A stretch of 64,000 nt of DNA, from contig JBMNVT010000002.1 in the NCBI GenBank assembly GCA_050947015.1, positions 77,160 to 141,159 on the forward strand. Reading direction: 5' to 3'. Within the stretch, counting starts at the first letter, position 1, and every line of letters starts with the position of its first letter. Positions 35,523 to 43,912 of the stretch are shown here, one piece after another. Made by a program: the position numbers and the translations under genes. The notes under the pieces were generated by a model, which saw nothing but the letters and a program-made list of their open reading frames with translations, searched no databases and was not told where the DNA came from. This stretch comes from CAKXIK01 sp050947015 (lineage in GTDB: Bacteria; Bacillota; Clostridia; Oscillospirales; Acutalibacteraceae).

Positions 35523-37712
35523 TTAAAACAAGTCGTCCAGTCCCAGTGCTCTCCCCTCCTCTGGTCGGAGCATGAGCCCCGTTAAAGAGTGATACAGCGT
35601 TGTATCGCATAATATTGATTCGCCGGTCGTTAAAACCTCAATTGCTCCCGCATCATACAAATGCTGAAAGTGCTGAGGATAAACGCTGACACCATACCGT
35701 CCGAGTTCCCGGTACAGTTTCCGGCTGTGCTCTCCGCGGCGCAGGCGCTCAACCAGTTCTTTTCCCTCCTCCAACGGAACATAAACTGTTTGCGTGGGGG
35801 AATCAATCAGGCTAAAACGTTCTGCCACCTTTGCAAACGGCCAACGGCAACCTTCAATTCCGTCCCGGAACGCACTCAGAATCTGCTTTTGATCCAGCGC
35901 ATCTGTCCCGCGCAAAGCACGAAAATATCGAAAATACTGCTCGATTGCCTCGGGCGATGACGGATCTTCGTACTTTTTCATCACGCTTTGTGTTGCGGAA
36001 ATATTCTGTTTCAGCATCTGAAGCGACCGTTCCGGCAAACGATAAACAAACACTTTGCTTTCCAGTGGCGAGCGCGTCATCTCCCGATTACAGCGCCCGG
36101 CTGCCTGCAGAATCGAATCAAGACCAGCCTCCTGCCGGTAAACGACAGGGAAGTCGAGATCTACGCCGGCTTCCACCAACGAGGTAGCGATAACGCGGCA
36201 CGGCATCCCGTCGCAGAGCCTCTTTCGGATTTCGGCAAGCAACCGTTTGCGATGCTGCGGATATAACAAAGTTGTTAAACAGTAATTCCCTTTTTCGCCT
36301 TGCAGCGCATCATAACATTTTTGTGCCTGCAGTTTCCGGTTGACGATGCATAGCACCTGCTGTTCCGAATTTAAGCGGGCGCAAAGCTCTTCCTCGGTTA
36401 TTTCCCCCAAATTGCAAAGCGTATTCCGCCGGAAAAAATCATACTGCTGTTCGGGGCGTGGGCAAAGCTCTTTGCTTTGAAGACCATATTCTGCGAAGAA
36501 ATCATTCAGTGCCGGCTGCGTAGCCGTGCAAAGCACCGCAGACGCTCCGTAATTTTTCACCAACTGTGCAATGGCCGCAATACAGGGCTGCAGATACGGC
36601 ACCGGCAGCGTCTGCGCTTCATCAAAAATAATTACGGAATTCGCAATATTATGAAGCTTCCGACAACGGGAACTCTTGTTTGCAAACAGCGATTCAAAAA
36701 ACTGCACTGCAGTTGTGACAACCAAAGGAGCCTGCCAGTTTTCGGTCGCCAATGCTTTACGGCGCATCGATTCATCCGCCGAATCATCCGGAGCGTAATC
36801 CATTCCGGAGTGGTGCTCCAACACATTTTCCGGTCCAACAATTTTCCCGAACACCTCTGCAGTCTGATCAATAATGGAATTAAACGGAATTACATAAATA
36901 ATACGTTCCATATGATTGGCAAGTGCATGATGCAGCGCGAATGCAAAAGAGGAAACGGTTTTTCCTCCGCCGGTCGGAACTGTCATGGTAAACAACCCTT
37001 TGGGCTGTTTGGCCTCGGACATACAGGCACGCAGAATTTCGCAGCGATGCTGATTGATTTCTTTTGGGGAATCCCACCAACCCGAAACATACTGCTGCAG
37101 CTTGTCCCACATGAACTCAAGATCGCAAAAACCGCTGCGCGGCAGCACACCGTTCATGAAACGTTCCGTATCCAGAAAATCGGCGTCCACCAGACAAGAA
37201 TAAAGCATTCTGGTGTAAAACGGAACCGTAAATGAATCTGTCGTCCTGCAAAATGCAGGCGGCTGCCCCAAGGGAATTTCCTGCTGGTCCAGCTTCCAAT
37301 CATCAAAGGCTTCGTTGGGCTGCAGCTTTCTTTTTAAACGCCCCATCATAGTAGACCTGGAAGGAGCATCCGTATCGCTTCCCCCATCGGGTAATCCGGA
37401 ATGGTGCCCGGCTATGACAAAAGAAACCGGCAGTGCCGCTCTGGAAGCAATTTTCGGCGGCAAAACAGAGTTGACTACTTGAGCTCCCGCCGTGGAATGG
37501 TCGATATGCATAACCACTTCGGGATGAGTAATATGTTGCTGAAACCCTTCGGAATATTTACCCAAATCGTGAAGCATTCCCGCTTGCCAGGCATCCTTTT
37601 CTCCACCGAACGGTCTTGCATAACCTGCCGCCAGCTCGGCAACGCCCTCCAGATGATCCTTTACGCTTTGGGTTGTTCCGTCGTCCCGGATATGCGCAAT
37701 AAACTCCGGCAT
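35523..37712 (-). CDS. cas3: CRISPR-associated helicase/nuclease Cas3 (type I-C)
   Basis: The effector that is recruited to Cascade-bound DNA and degrades it. The 729-residue protein has an N-terminal HD nuclease domain (LHDLGKYSEGF near residues 47-57, AGHHSGLPDGG near 115) and a superfamily 2 helicase: Walker A PTGGGKT, motif II IIFDEAQTLP, motif III CTATQPAL and motif VI QAAGRCNREM. The ATG MPEFIAHIRDD is chosen because GAGGA lies 6 bases upstream. It is first in the operon, with a 5' untranslated leader of about 230 bases from the promoter at 37948. All catalytic motifs look intact, so interference should be functional. Confidence 0.98.
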   Translation of the reverse strand: MPEFIAHIRDDGTTQSVKDHLEGVAELAAGYARPFGGEKDAWQAGMLHDLGKYSEGFQQHITHPEVVMHIDHSTAGAQVVNSVLPPKIASRAALPVSFVIAGHHSGLPDGGSDTDAPSRSTMMGRLKRKLQPNEAFDDWKLDQQEIPLGQPPAFCRTTDSFTVPFYTRMLYSCLVDADFLDTERFMNGVLPRSGFCDLEFMWDKLQQYVSGWWDSPKEINQHRCEILRACMSEAKQPKGLFTMTVPTGGGKTVSSFAFALHHALANHMERIIYVIPFNSIIDQTAEVFGKIVGPENVLEHHSGMDYAPDDSADESMRRKALATENWQAPLVVTTAVQFFESLFANKSSRCRKLHNIANSVIIFDEAQTLPVPYLQPCIAAIAQLVKNYGASAVLCTATQPALNDFFAEYGLQSKELCPRPEQQYDFFRRNTLCNLGEITEEELCARLNSEQQVLCIVNRKLQAQKCYDALQGEKGNYCLTTLLYPQHRKRLLAEIRKRLCDGMPCRVIATSLVEAGVDLDFPVVYRQEAGLDSILQAAGRCNREMTRSPLESKVFVYRLPERSLQMLKQNISATQSVMKKYEDPSSPEAIEQYFRYFRALRGTDALDQKQILSAFRDGIEGCRWPFAKVAERFSLIDSPTQTVYVPLEEGKELVERLRRGEHSRKLYRELGRYGVSVYPQHFQHLYDAGAIEVLTTGESILCDTTLYHSLTGLMLRPEEGRALGLDDLF

Positions 37713-37884
37713 GGCATTTCCTCTTTCCCTATGTTCCAAATTTTCAAAGAATAAACGCGGAAGCTTTGCAAGGGGGTTCCGCATTTTCTTTTTTCCATAA
37801 CTCTATTTTCGCAGAACAAAAGTCCCGGAATCAGAACAATAAAATCAAAACGGAAAAATGGTACCAGAAAAGATTGTTTTAATC

Positions 37885-37926
37885 AGTAAAATTATCCTTT
37901 TTCGGTTTATTTCTAATAATTTTACT
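37885..37926. repeat. Inverted repeat in cas operon 5' leader
   Basis: AGTAAAATTAT at 37885-37895 and ATAATTTTACT at 37916-37926 are perfectly inverted with a 20-base gap, just downstream of the predicted transcription start. The AGTAAAAT half-site matches the palindrome near the MarR gene at 39749. It could be a hairpin in the mRNA leader or an operator. Confidence 0.6.
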
Positions 37927-37947
37927 AAAATATTCTTACTCACAGTT

Positions 37948-37976
37948 ATTATAAGTCACGAGGAAATGGTTGTCAA
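37948..37976 (-). promoter_or_regulatory. Consensus promoter of the cas operon
   Basis: On the minus strand a perfect TTGACA (37976-37971), 17-base spacer and perfect TATAAT (37953-37948). Such a match predicts strong constitutive expression unless repressed. It lies about 235 bases before the cas3 ATG; nothing else in that stretch looks coding. Confidence 0.88.
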
Positions 37977-37989
37977 TTCCTTTTACGAC

Positions 37990-38028
37990 AAAAAAGACCC
38001 GTTTCTGCATTTCCACACAGAAACGGGT
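37990..38028 (-). terminator. Terminator of folT transcript
   Basis: On the minus strand ACCCGTTTCTG and CAGAAACGGGT form a perfect 11-bp stem followed by C and six T. It insulates the cas promoter from the folT transcript. Confidence 0.85.
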
Positions 38029-38108
38029 TTGTATATTGCTTAAAAATATCCTTTTATAGCAAATCACACTAAATATACCGACAAACGCCCTTTCAGGCGT
38101 TGCAGGTG

Positions 38109-38762
38109 TCAGATTTCGCTTTGCTGCACCGGCTGCCCTGTTTTCGTCCTCCGGTTCCAGAAGACAATTTTTTTCGGCGTGACGGACGGCATGAGTCCCG
38201 AATGCACGGCCAACGGAACCATCGCCTGCAGCACCACAATCATCATGACCACCTCAATCGGCAGCATAATCGCATTCTTAACAATACTCTTCGCAAGATA
38301 ATAGAGATAGCCCTTGCCATAGAGCATCTGGCTCCAAAGGCAGCCAAGCCCAACATTGATAAAAACATTCACAATACTGCGGCAAAGAAAGATGCGCACC
38401 ACACTGATGCGCGCGCGGTATAGAAAAAGCGCGTAAACAAGCGCTCCGAGCATTTCGCTGATTGTGTAGCCGATAAAGAAAGCTCCGTCCGGATGCAGAA
38501 GATAGCCGAGGATATCGCTGACAAACCCGGACATCACCCCCAAAACCGGCCCGTAAATCATGGAGCCGCCGGACGCGACCAAAAAGCTGAACATAATGTT
38601 CAGATTATCGGCAACCGGAATACGGACTGTGCTGACCGCGACGCGAAGCGCGACGAAAAGCGCAGCCAAAACCAACGACGGCAGATGATGCAGCTGATTC
38701 AGCGAGGTTTTCCAGTATCCACCGGAAAAAGGGGAACGATACAATACATTTTCAATCTGCAT
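38109..38762 (-). CDS. folT: Folate ECF transporter S component, FolT-like
   Basis: The substrate-binding membrane protein of an energy-coupling factor transporter, probably for folate. It has 217 residues with about six helices and the S-component pattern: AALFVALRVAVSTVRIPV, then SMIYGPVLGVMSGFVSDILG with LLHPDGAFFIGYTISEMLGA. The order and the two GP/GF segments match FolT-type components. A THF-type riboswitch directly upstream supports folate as the ligand. It has no ATPase or T gene next to it, so it would use shared ECF modules from elsewhere. AAAGGAG precedes the ATG. It ends in its own terminator. Confidence 0.88.
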   Translation of the reverse strand: MQIENVLYRSPFSGGYWKTSLNQLHHLPSLVLAALFVALRVAVSTVRIPVADNLNIMFSFLVASGGSMIYGPVLGVMSGFVSDILGYLLHPDGAFFIGYTISEMLGALVYALFLYRARISVVRIFLCRSIVNVFINVGLGCLWSQMLYGKGYLYYLAKSIVKNAIMLPIEVVMMIVVLQAMVPLAVHSGLMPSVTPKKIVFWNRRTKTGQPVQQSEI

Positions 38763-38853
38763 AAAAAACTCCTTTCATGCAGCGGCGCACAGCAGGCACC
38801 GGCGGATGATTCCACCCTGGGGCTACACAAAAGAAGCGTATTTCCTGTATGTA

Positions 38854-38953
38854 GCAGCGGGATGCGATTTTTGCACCGCAAGATTTCTCTTTTCGTTCAC
38901 CCGACAACTCCCCGTTCGGATGACACTTAACGCGCAAAAATCTACTCTGACTC
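38854..38953 (-). promoter_or_regulatory. Tetrahydrofolate (THF) riboswitch upstream of folT
   Basis: Read on the minus strand the region contains GAGTAGATTTTTGCGCGTTAAGTG near its 5' side (as GAGTAGA, TTTTTGC and GCGTTAAGTG) and GCGGTGCAAAAATCGCATCC at the 3' side. TTTTTGC pairs with GCAAAAA. These are the conserved blocks of the THF aptamer, recalled from the known folT/folE class. A weak CAG/CTG closing stem is seen. Downstream, a GCTACA/TGTAGC hairpin and a GC-rich stretch before the ribosome site may form the expression platform. Confidence 0.85.
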
Positions 38954-39038
38954 TATTTATAACGGGCGCGGCATTCCCGTAAAATAACCGCAATACTATT
39001 TTAGCAAGTTTTTAAAAAAAATCAAGTGGTATGACAGC

Positions 39039-39605
39039 TCAATGATCTTCTCCATGGCTCGGCAGACTGAGCCGCCTGACCCGCATGGATCGTTTGGAGA
39101 GCGAAGTGATCGGTGTCGATTCCTGCTTGCGGTGCTTTTTTCGGGGCGTTTCTCCGGCAACCTCGTCAGGCAGATGCACCTCCGGCATCAGCTCATCAGA
39201 AATTACCTGCAGCATCTCGGAAAATTTTCTCAGCTCCCGCGGTTTGAACCGTTTCGCCATGCGTTCGGCGATGGTATGCAGATATTGGTTGTTGCCAGCG
39301 TAACACTCGTGATATTTTTCCGTCGCGATCAGATGGTATTCCCGTTTGTCGCGCTGAGACCGGCGTTTTTCCACATATCCCTTGCGGATCAGGCTGTTAA
39401 CCTTATAAGCCGCATTGGAAGGCGAAATTTGGGTAAAGGTGGCAAACTCGTTGATCGTGGGGCGGCCAAGCGCATCGATGGTCTCCATACAAAAGGCTTC
39501 CACCGTCGTCAGGCTTTCTTCGCGGTCTTCCAGTCTGGTAAAAATATGCTGATAAAATTCCAATTTAAATTTTGTATAAACACGTAAAAACACATTTTCC
39601 AGCAT
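39039..39605 (-). CDS. MarR family transcriptional regulator
   Basis: A 188-residue winged-helix regulator. The helix-turn-helix lies around INEFATFTQISPSNAAYKVN, followed by LIRKGYVEKRRSQRDKREYH, the wing with the usual charged residues. The C-terminal 40 residues form a basic tail (PRKKHRKQE) beyond the family core. It is divergent from the GH92 gene with a 248-base gap holding a 19-base palindrome that suits a MarR dimer. Its targets probably include itself and the glycosidase; the cas promoter carries a related half-site. Ligand unknown. Confidence 0.9.
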   Translation of the reverse strand: MLENVFLRVYTKFKLEFYQHIFTRLEDREESLTTVEAFCMETIDALGRPTINEFATFTQISPSNAAYKVNSLIRKGYVEKRRSQRDKREYHLIATEKYHECYAGNNQYLHTIAERMAKRFKPRELRKFSEMLQVISDELMPEVHLPDEVAGETPRKKHRKQESTPITSLSKRSMRVRRLSLPSHGEDH

Positions 39606-39748
39606 ACCGAATCCCTCGCTTTTTCTTCCTTAACAGTATACCTGTTTCCCTCTGCAACGTCAATCCCGTTTTAAAAATCCGCTTTTTCAGCCATGCCTCA
39701 ATCCCGCCGAGCCTTTCCACTCGCATAAATATTTCGTCTGTGCAGCAT

Positions 39749-39767
39749 AAGTAAAATAATTTTACTT
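39749..39767. promoter_or_regulatory. Palindrome, candidate MarR operator
   Basis: AAGTAAAAT, one central A, then ATTTTACTT: 9-bp perfect arms. It lies between the marR and GH92 genes, 17 bases before the -35 box of the GH92 promoter. Confidence 0.6.
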
Positions 39768-39783
39768 TATTTGTCTGAAAACC

Positions 39784-39812
39784 TTGTAAATTTTATTTGG
39801 CTGCTGTATGAT
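39784..39812 (+). promoter_or_regulatory. Promoter of GH92-methyltransferase operon
   Basis: TTGTAA (39784-39789), 17-base spacer and TATGAT (39807-39812), about 42 bases before the GH92 ATG. Confidence 0.6.
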
Positions 39813-39853
39813 GTGTATGACAGTGAAACAAAAAACAGGGAGGCTCCCGGATT

Positions 39854-41842
39854 ATGAACAGAACCAGGCTTGTCAATGTTAAGCAGGGAACAAAATCCAC
39901 CAGCCGCTTTTCCGCCGGCAACACTCTGCCGCTGATTCAGCGGCCGTTCGGCATGGCAGCGTTCGCGCCGCAGACAGAGCGCCGGGGCTGCTGGTTTTAT
40001 GACCCGGAGTCGCACAGCATTGAAGGGATTCGGCTTACGCACCAGCCAAGCCCCTGGATTAACGATTACGGCACGTTTCTGATGACTCCGCAGAACGACG
40101 TTATTGCCGACAGCGCTGAAAACGCATGGAGCGGTTTTCGCCCCGCCGAAGCCGTTATGAGTCCTTCTCACCTTGATCTCCGGTTCCTCCGTTCCGGATG
40201 CCGGTTCGAACTGACCCCCACCGAACGCGGCGGAATCGCGCGCCTCACCTTTGACGCCGGCCGCGGCGCCTGCATTTCCTTTCTGCCTGTGATGGGAGAA
40301 TACACTTACACGGTACACCGGAATGAAAATCTGGTGATTGGTGAAACCAACGGGCATTCCTATGACCTGGCCAAAGATTTTCACATGTATTTTGCCGTAA
40401 AGTTTGACGCAGGCGATATCGACTTTGCCAGGACTTCTGCAACCTGCGAAAACGGCACCGAGCACACCGGACTTCATGTGTTTTTGAATAAAAGCGCCGT
40501 CACCTTCCGCATCGGCATCTCCTACATTTCTGCAGAGCTGGCCGCCACTGCGGCGGAACGCGAATGCGGTTCCCGCTCGTTTGAGGAAGTTTTTGCGGAA
40601 ACCAATGCAATCTGGGAAGAGCGTCTTTCCCGGATTGACGTGCGCTTTGCGGAAGACGAGCCGAAAATGATGCGCACCTTTTACACCTGCCTGTGGCGCA
40701 CGTTTTTGTTTCCGCACAAATGCTATGAGCTTGCGCCGGACGGAAAAGTGATTCATTACACACCGATCGACGGAAGCGTTCATGAAGGAGTCCGCTATAC
40801 CGATAACGGCTTCTGGGACACCTACCGTACCGTCTACCCGCTGTTTGCCCTGATCGCGCGGGACGAATTTGCGGAAATGCTTGAAGGCTTCGTCAACGAT
40901 TACCGCGAGTGCGGCTGGCTTCCCAGGTGGCTTTCCATCGGAGAGGTCGGCTGCATGCCCAGCACCCTGATCGATGCAGTGATCGCCTGTGCCGTCGTTA
41001 ACGGAATCGGCAGCAGAAAAACATGGGAAGACGCGCTGGAGGGCATGCTTAAGCATGCAAACCACAACGGACCGCTGCCCCGGTTCGGCAGAAACGGCGC
41101 GGAGTCCTATGTAAAATACGGCTATGTTCCACGTGACGAGCAGAAAGAATCGGTCAATCTCACCCTTGACGCGGCATATGGCGACTGGTGTATCGCCGTG
41201 GTTGCCAAGGCGTTGGGACGGGATAAATTGGTTCCGGAATACATGCGCCGTTCCAAGAATTACGTTAACCTTTTCGACGGCGAAACAGGATTCATGCGCG
41301 GAAAGGACACACACGGCGCAATGTCGGAGGACTTTGACCCTGTAAAGTGGGGCGGCGAATACACGGAAGGCAGCGCATGGCAGTCAACCTTTGCGGTTCC
41401 CCACGATGTTGACGGGCTGGCCGCGCTTTGCGGCGGACGCGACGCGCTGGCCGCAAAACTGGATGAGTTGTTTTGCACCCCACCGGTATACCGCTGCGGC
41501 GGATACGGAGGTGAGATCCATGAGATGACCGAAATGGCAGCAGTGGATTACGGTCAGTGCGCCATTTCCAATCAGCCCAGCTTTCACATTCCGTACCTGT
41601 ACGCGGCAATCGGTCAACCCGACAAGGCGGCGTACTGGGTTCACAGAATGGCCCGGGAAACCATGTCGTATGCCGACGACGGCTTTCCCGGAGACGAGGA
41701 CAACGGTACGATGGCGGCATGGTATATTTTCGCCTGCCTTGGCATGTATCCGCTTTGCCCGGGCAAGCGTGAAATGGTAAGAATCAAACCGCTGGCATCG
41801 GAGTGGAAAATCAACAGCGGAAAGGAAGAAGTCTCTTCATGA
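39854..41842 (+). CDS. GH92 family glycoside hydrolase (alpha-mannosidase-like)
   Basis: A 662-residue member of glycoside hydrolase family 92, exo-acting calcium-dependent alpha-mannosidases. Family motifs seen: NTLPLIQRPFGM and GIRLTHQPSPWINDYG in the N-terminal beta domain, the YRTVYPLFALI segment of the helical barrel, HEMTEMAAVDYGQ and the closing GDEDNGTMAAWYIFACLGMY, which includes the expected catalytic acidic region. There is no signal peptide, so unlike most GH92 enzymes of gut Bacteroides it should act in the cytoplasm on imported oligosaccharides. It is divergent from a MarR regulator, and its stop overlaps the methyltransferase start as ATGA. Confidence 0.92.
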   Translation: MNRTRLVNVKQGTKSTSRFSAGNTLPLIQRPFGMAAFAPQTERRGCWFYDPESHSIEGIRLTHQPSPWINDYGTFLMTPQNDVIADSAENAWSGFRPAEAVMSPSHLDLRFLRSGCRFELTPTERGGIARLTFDAGRGACISFLPVMGEYTYTVHRNENLVIGETNGHSYDLAKDFHMYFAVKFDAGDIDFARTSATCENGTEHTGLHVFLNKSAVTFRIGISYISAELAATAAERECGSRSFEEVFAETNAIWEERLSRIDVRFAEDEPKMMRTFYTCLWRTFLFPHKCYELAPDGKVIHYTPIDGSVHEGVRYTDNGFWDTYRTVYPLFALIARDEFAEMLEGFVNDYRECGWLPRWLSIGEVGCMPSTLIDAVIACAVVNGIGSRKTWEDALEGMLKHANHNGPLPRFGRNGAESYVKYGYVPRDEQKESVNLTLDAAYGDWCIAVVAKALGRDKLVPEYMRRSKNYVNLFDGETGFMRGKDTHGAMSEDFDPVKWGGEYTEGSAWQSTFAVPHDVDGLAALCGGRDALAAKLDELFCTPPVYRCGGYGGEIHEMTEMAAVDYGQCAISNQPSFHIPYLYAAIGQPDKAAYWVHRMARETMSYADDGFPGDEDNGTMAAWYIFACLGMYPLCPGKREMVRIKPLASEWKINSGKEEVSS

Positions 41843-42630
41843 AAATCAACGATGCTGTCCGGGACAGCTGGAATGCCTGGTCCGACGACTATTTTGCAAT
41901 GGAATACAGTCAGCCTGAAACACTGAATCTGCTGAAGGCGGATCCCGCACGCGCGTTTCCGCCGGCGGTCTGGCAGAACATCCGCGCGCTGTTTCCCGAT
42001 CTGCACGACAAACGGGTCTGTGTTCCGTCCAGCGGTGACAATCTTGCCGCATTTGCATTTTTCCTGCTCGGTGCAGACGTCACCTCCTGCGATCTGGCGG
42101 AGCGTCAGCTGGAAAACGCTAGGCAAATTGCCGCAGAACAGGGCTGGCGGCTCCGGTTTTGTGTCTGCGACTCGATGGAGATGGACGGAATTGCAGATGA
42201 GGCCTTTGATCTGGTTTACACTTCAAACGGTGTCCACACCTGGATTTGTGATCTTCCGGCAATGTACCGACAGTTTTACCGAATTCTGAAGCCCGGAGGA
42301 CATTATCTTTTTTTTGAGACGCACCCATTCAACCGCCCGTTCGACGACGAAACCACTCGCCTGCAGATCAAAAAGCGCTACGACGACACGCGCGAAAACG
42401 ACTGGCGCGTGCAGGACTTTATCAATTCGCTGCTGGAAAGCGGGTTCACTGTGGCACGGATGGATGAGCTTTTCGCCGACCGCGGTACGCTGGGAGCAAG
42501 CTGGTGGGAGCCGGACGAGTGGGACGAAAAGTCTGACTGGCACAAAAACCCGTACGCCGCGCTGCCGCAGTGGATCTCGTTTTGCGCCGGCAAACAGCCC
42601 GCACCGGCTGTTCCTCCCAAAACCAGCTGA
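41839..42630 (+). CDS. Class I SAM-dependent methyltransferase
   Basis: A 263-residue methyltransferase with the Rossmann SAM-binding fold. Motif I is degenerate (RVCVPSSGDNLAAFAFFLLG, with SSGDN in place of the glycine-rich loop), followed by VTSCDLAERQLENAR for the acidic ribose-binding position and FDLVYTSNGVHTW as motif IV. The start ATG overlaps the GH92 stop and lies 7 bases after GGAAAGGAAGAAG, so the two are coupled. The substrate is unknown; the link with a glycosidase may be regulatory only. A bidirectional terminator follows. Confidence 0.9.
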   Translation: MKINDAVRDSWNAWSDDYFAMEYSQPETLNLLKADPARAFPPAVWQNIRALFPDLHDKRVCVPSSGDNLAAFAFFLLGADVTSCDLAERQLENARQIAAEQGWRLRFCVCDSMEMDGIADEAFDLVYTSNGVHTWICDLPAMYRQFYRILKPGGHYLFFETHPFNRPFDDETTRLQIKKRYDDTRENDWRVQDFINSLLESGFTVARMDELFADRGTLGASWWEPDEWDEKSDWHKNPYAALPQWISFCAGKQPAPAVPPKTS

Positions 42631-42664
42631 GCCTTCAGCGGCAACCGGCTTTGGTACAAAAGAA

Positions 42665-42714
42665 AAAAATCCCGCCGAAACGGAGCGCCTGTGCTCCTGT
42701 TTCAGCGGGATTTT
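42665..42714 (+). terminator. Bidirectional terminator between methyltransferase and upp
   Basis: AAAAATCCCGC, GAAAC and GGAGC on one side pair with GCTCC, GTTTC and GCGGGATTTT on the other, with small bulges. T runs occur in both directions for the converging operons. Confidence 0.85.
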
Positions 42715-42770
42715 CAATTCTCCGGAACATGTATTCCGGCAAAGCCTGCGGTTGTGGGCAGCGCTGTTGC

Positions 42771-43409
42771 TCAGTGCGTGCCGTAAATGCGGTCGCCGGC
42801 ATCGCCGAGGCCGGGAACGATATAGCCGTTTTCGTTCAGCTTTTCATCGATGGCGGCGGTGTAGACCGGAACGTCCGGATGTTCTTTGCAGACCCGCTCC
42901 AGCCCGCACGGCGCAGAAACGATGCAGACAAAGGTAATGCTCTTCGGATTGCTGCGCTTTACGGCGCTGATGGCGTCGCATGCAGAACCGCCGGTGGCAA
43001 GCATCGGATCCAGAATAAACACATCGCGCTCCGCAATATCATCGGGAAGCTTTTTGTAATATTCAATCGGTTCCAGCGTTTTTTCATTGCGATACATGCC
43101 AATATGGCCCACCTTTGCCACCGGAGTGAGCGAAAGGGCGCCGTCGAGCATTCCCATTCCGGCGCGCAGAATCGGCACATAGGCAAGCTTCTTGCCCGAG
43201 ATCATGGGGACCATCGTTTTGCAGATCGGCGTTTCAATTTCCACTTCTTCCGTTGGAAGATCGCGCATCGCCTCATAACAGAGGAAGGTTGCAATTTCCG
43301 TTACCAGAGTTCTGAAATCGCGTGTTCCGGTTTCCTTTTCACGCATCAGGGAAAGTTTGTGCTGCACCAGCGCGTGCTTTACAACTGTAACCTGTCCGTT
43401 TTCCATCAT
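42771..43409 (-). CDS. upp: Uracil phosphoribosyltransferase
   Basis: Pyrimidine salvage enzyme making UMP from uracil and PRPP. The 212-residue length is typical. The opening VTVVKHALVQHKLSLMREKE and the PRPP-binding loop FILDPMLATGGSACDA are diagnostic, with the uracil-binding GDAGDRIYGTH at the C-terminus. The ATG at 43409 is chosen for the AAAAGGA 9 bases upstream. It is the last gene of the tsaE-tsaB-rpiB-upp operon, 59 bases after rpiB. Confidence 0.97.
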   Translation of the reverse strand: MMENGQVTVVKHALVQHKLSLMREKETGTRDFRTLVTEIATFLCYEAMRDLPTEEVEIETPICKTMVPMISGKKLAYVPILRAGMGMLDGALSLTPVAKVGHIGMYRNEKTLEPIEYYKKLPDDIAERDVFILDPMLATGGSACDAISAVKRSNPKSITFVCIVSAPCGLERVCKEHPDVPVYTAAIDEKLNENGYIVPGLGDAGDRIYGTH

Positions 43410-43468
43410 GATAACCATTCCTTTTCTTTTATTTTGAATACGGTTTTGCCCGGCCAAAATTTTTTGGT

Positions 43469-43912
43469 TTACAAGCGCCCTTCTTCAATATCGGCAATCA
43501 TACCGACACGGCGGCTGTGGCGTCCGCCTTCAAACGGCGTATCAAGGTAGATCCCAACCAGTTCTCTGCCCTTTTCCGGCGAAACCACACGACCGCCGAG
43601 GCAAAAAATATTTGCGTCGTTATGGCGGCGGCAATACTCCGCCGAAAACGCGTCCGAACAGACGGCGGCGCGAATGCCCTTTACCTTGTTTGCCGCGATT
43701 GAAATTCCCACGCCTGTGCCGCAGAACAGAAGCCCCCGCTCATATTCTCCGTTTGCCACTGCGCGGGCAACCGGCACTGCAACAGCCGGGTAATCGACGG
43801 ACTCCTCGCCGAAGGTTCCAAAATCCTTGTAAGCGATCCCTCGTTCGTCCAAATATTTTTTGATCTCCTCTTTCAGAAAATATCCTCCATGATCCGCACC
43901 GATTGCAATCAT
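43469..43912 (-). CDS. rpiB: Ribose-5-phosphate isomerase B
   Basis: Pentose phosphate enzyme interconverting ribulose-5-P and ribose-5-P. The 147-residue protein opens MIAIGADHGGYFLKEEIKKY and has the catalytic cysteine (Cys64) in LLFCGTGVGISIAANK and the YCRRHNDANI phosphate-binding region. The start overlaps the tsaB stop as ATGA. In many Firmicutes rpiB neighbours upp, as here, linking ribose phosphate supply to nucleotide salvage. Confidence 0.97.
   Translation of the reverse strand: MIAIGADHGGYFLKEEIKKYLDERGIAYKDFGTFGEESVDYPAVAVPVARAVANGEYERGLLFCGTGVGISIAANKVKGIRAAVCSDAFSAEYCRRHNDANIFCLGGRVVSPEKGRELVGIYLDTPFEGGRHSRRVGMIADIEEGRL

Noticed and set aside
38699..38937. Short minus-strand frames over the folT leader
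   Set aside because: They overlap the THF riboswitch and lack start signals.
39767..41314. 515-codon frame on the minus strand
   Set aside because: It is antisense to the GH92 gene, whose motifs and ribosome site are clear; the long frame follows from codon bias.
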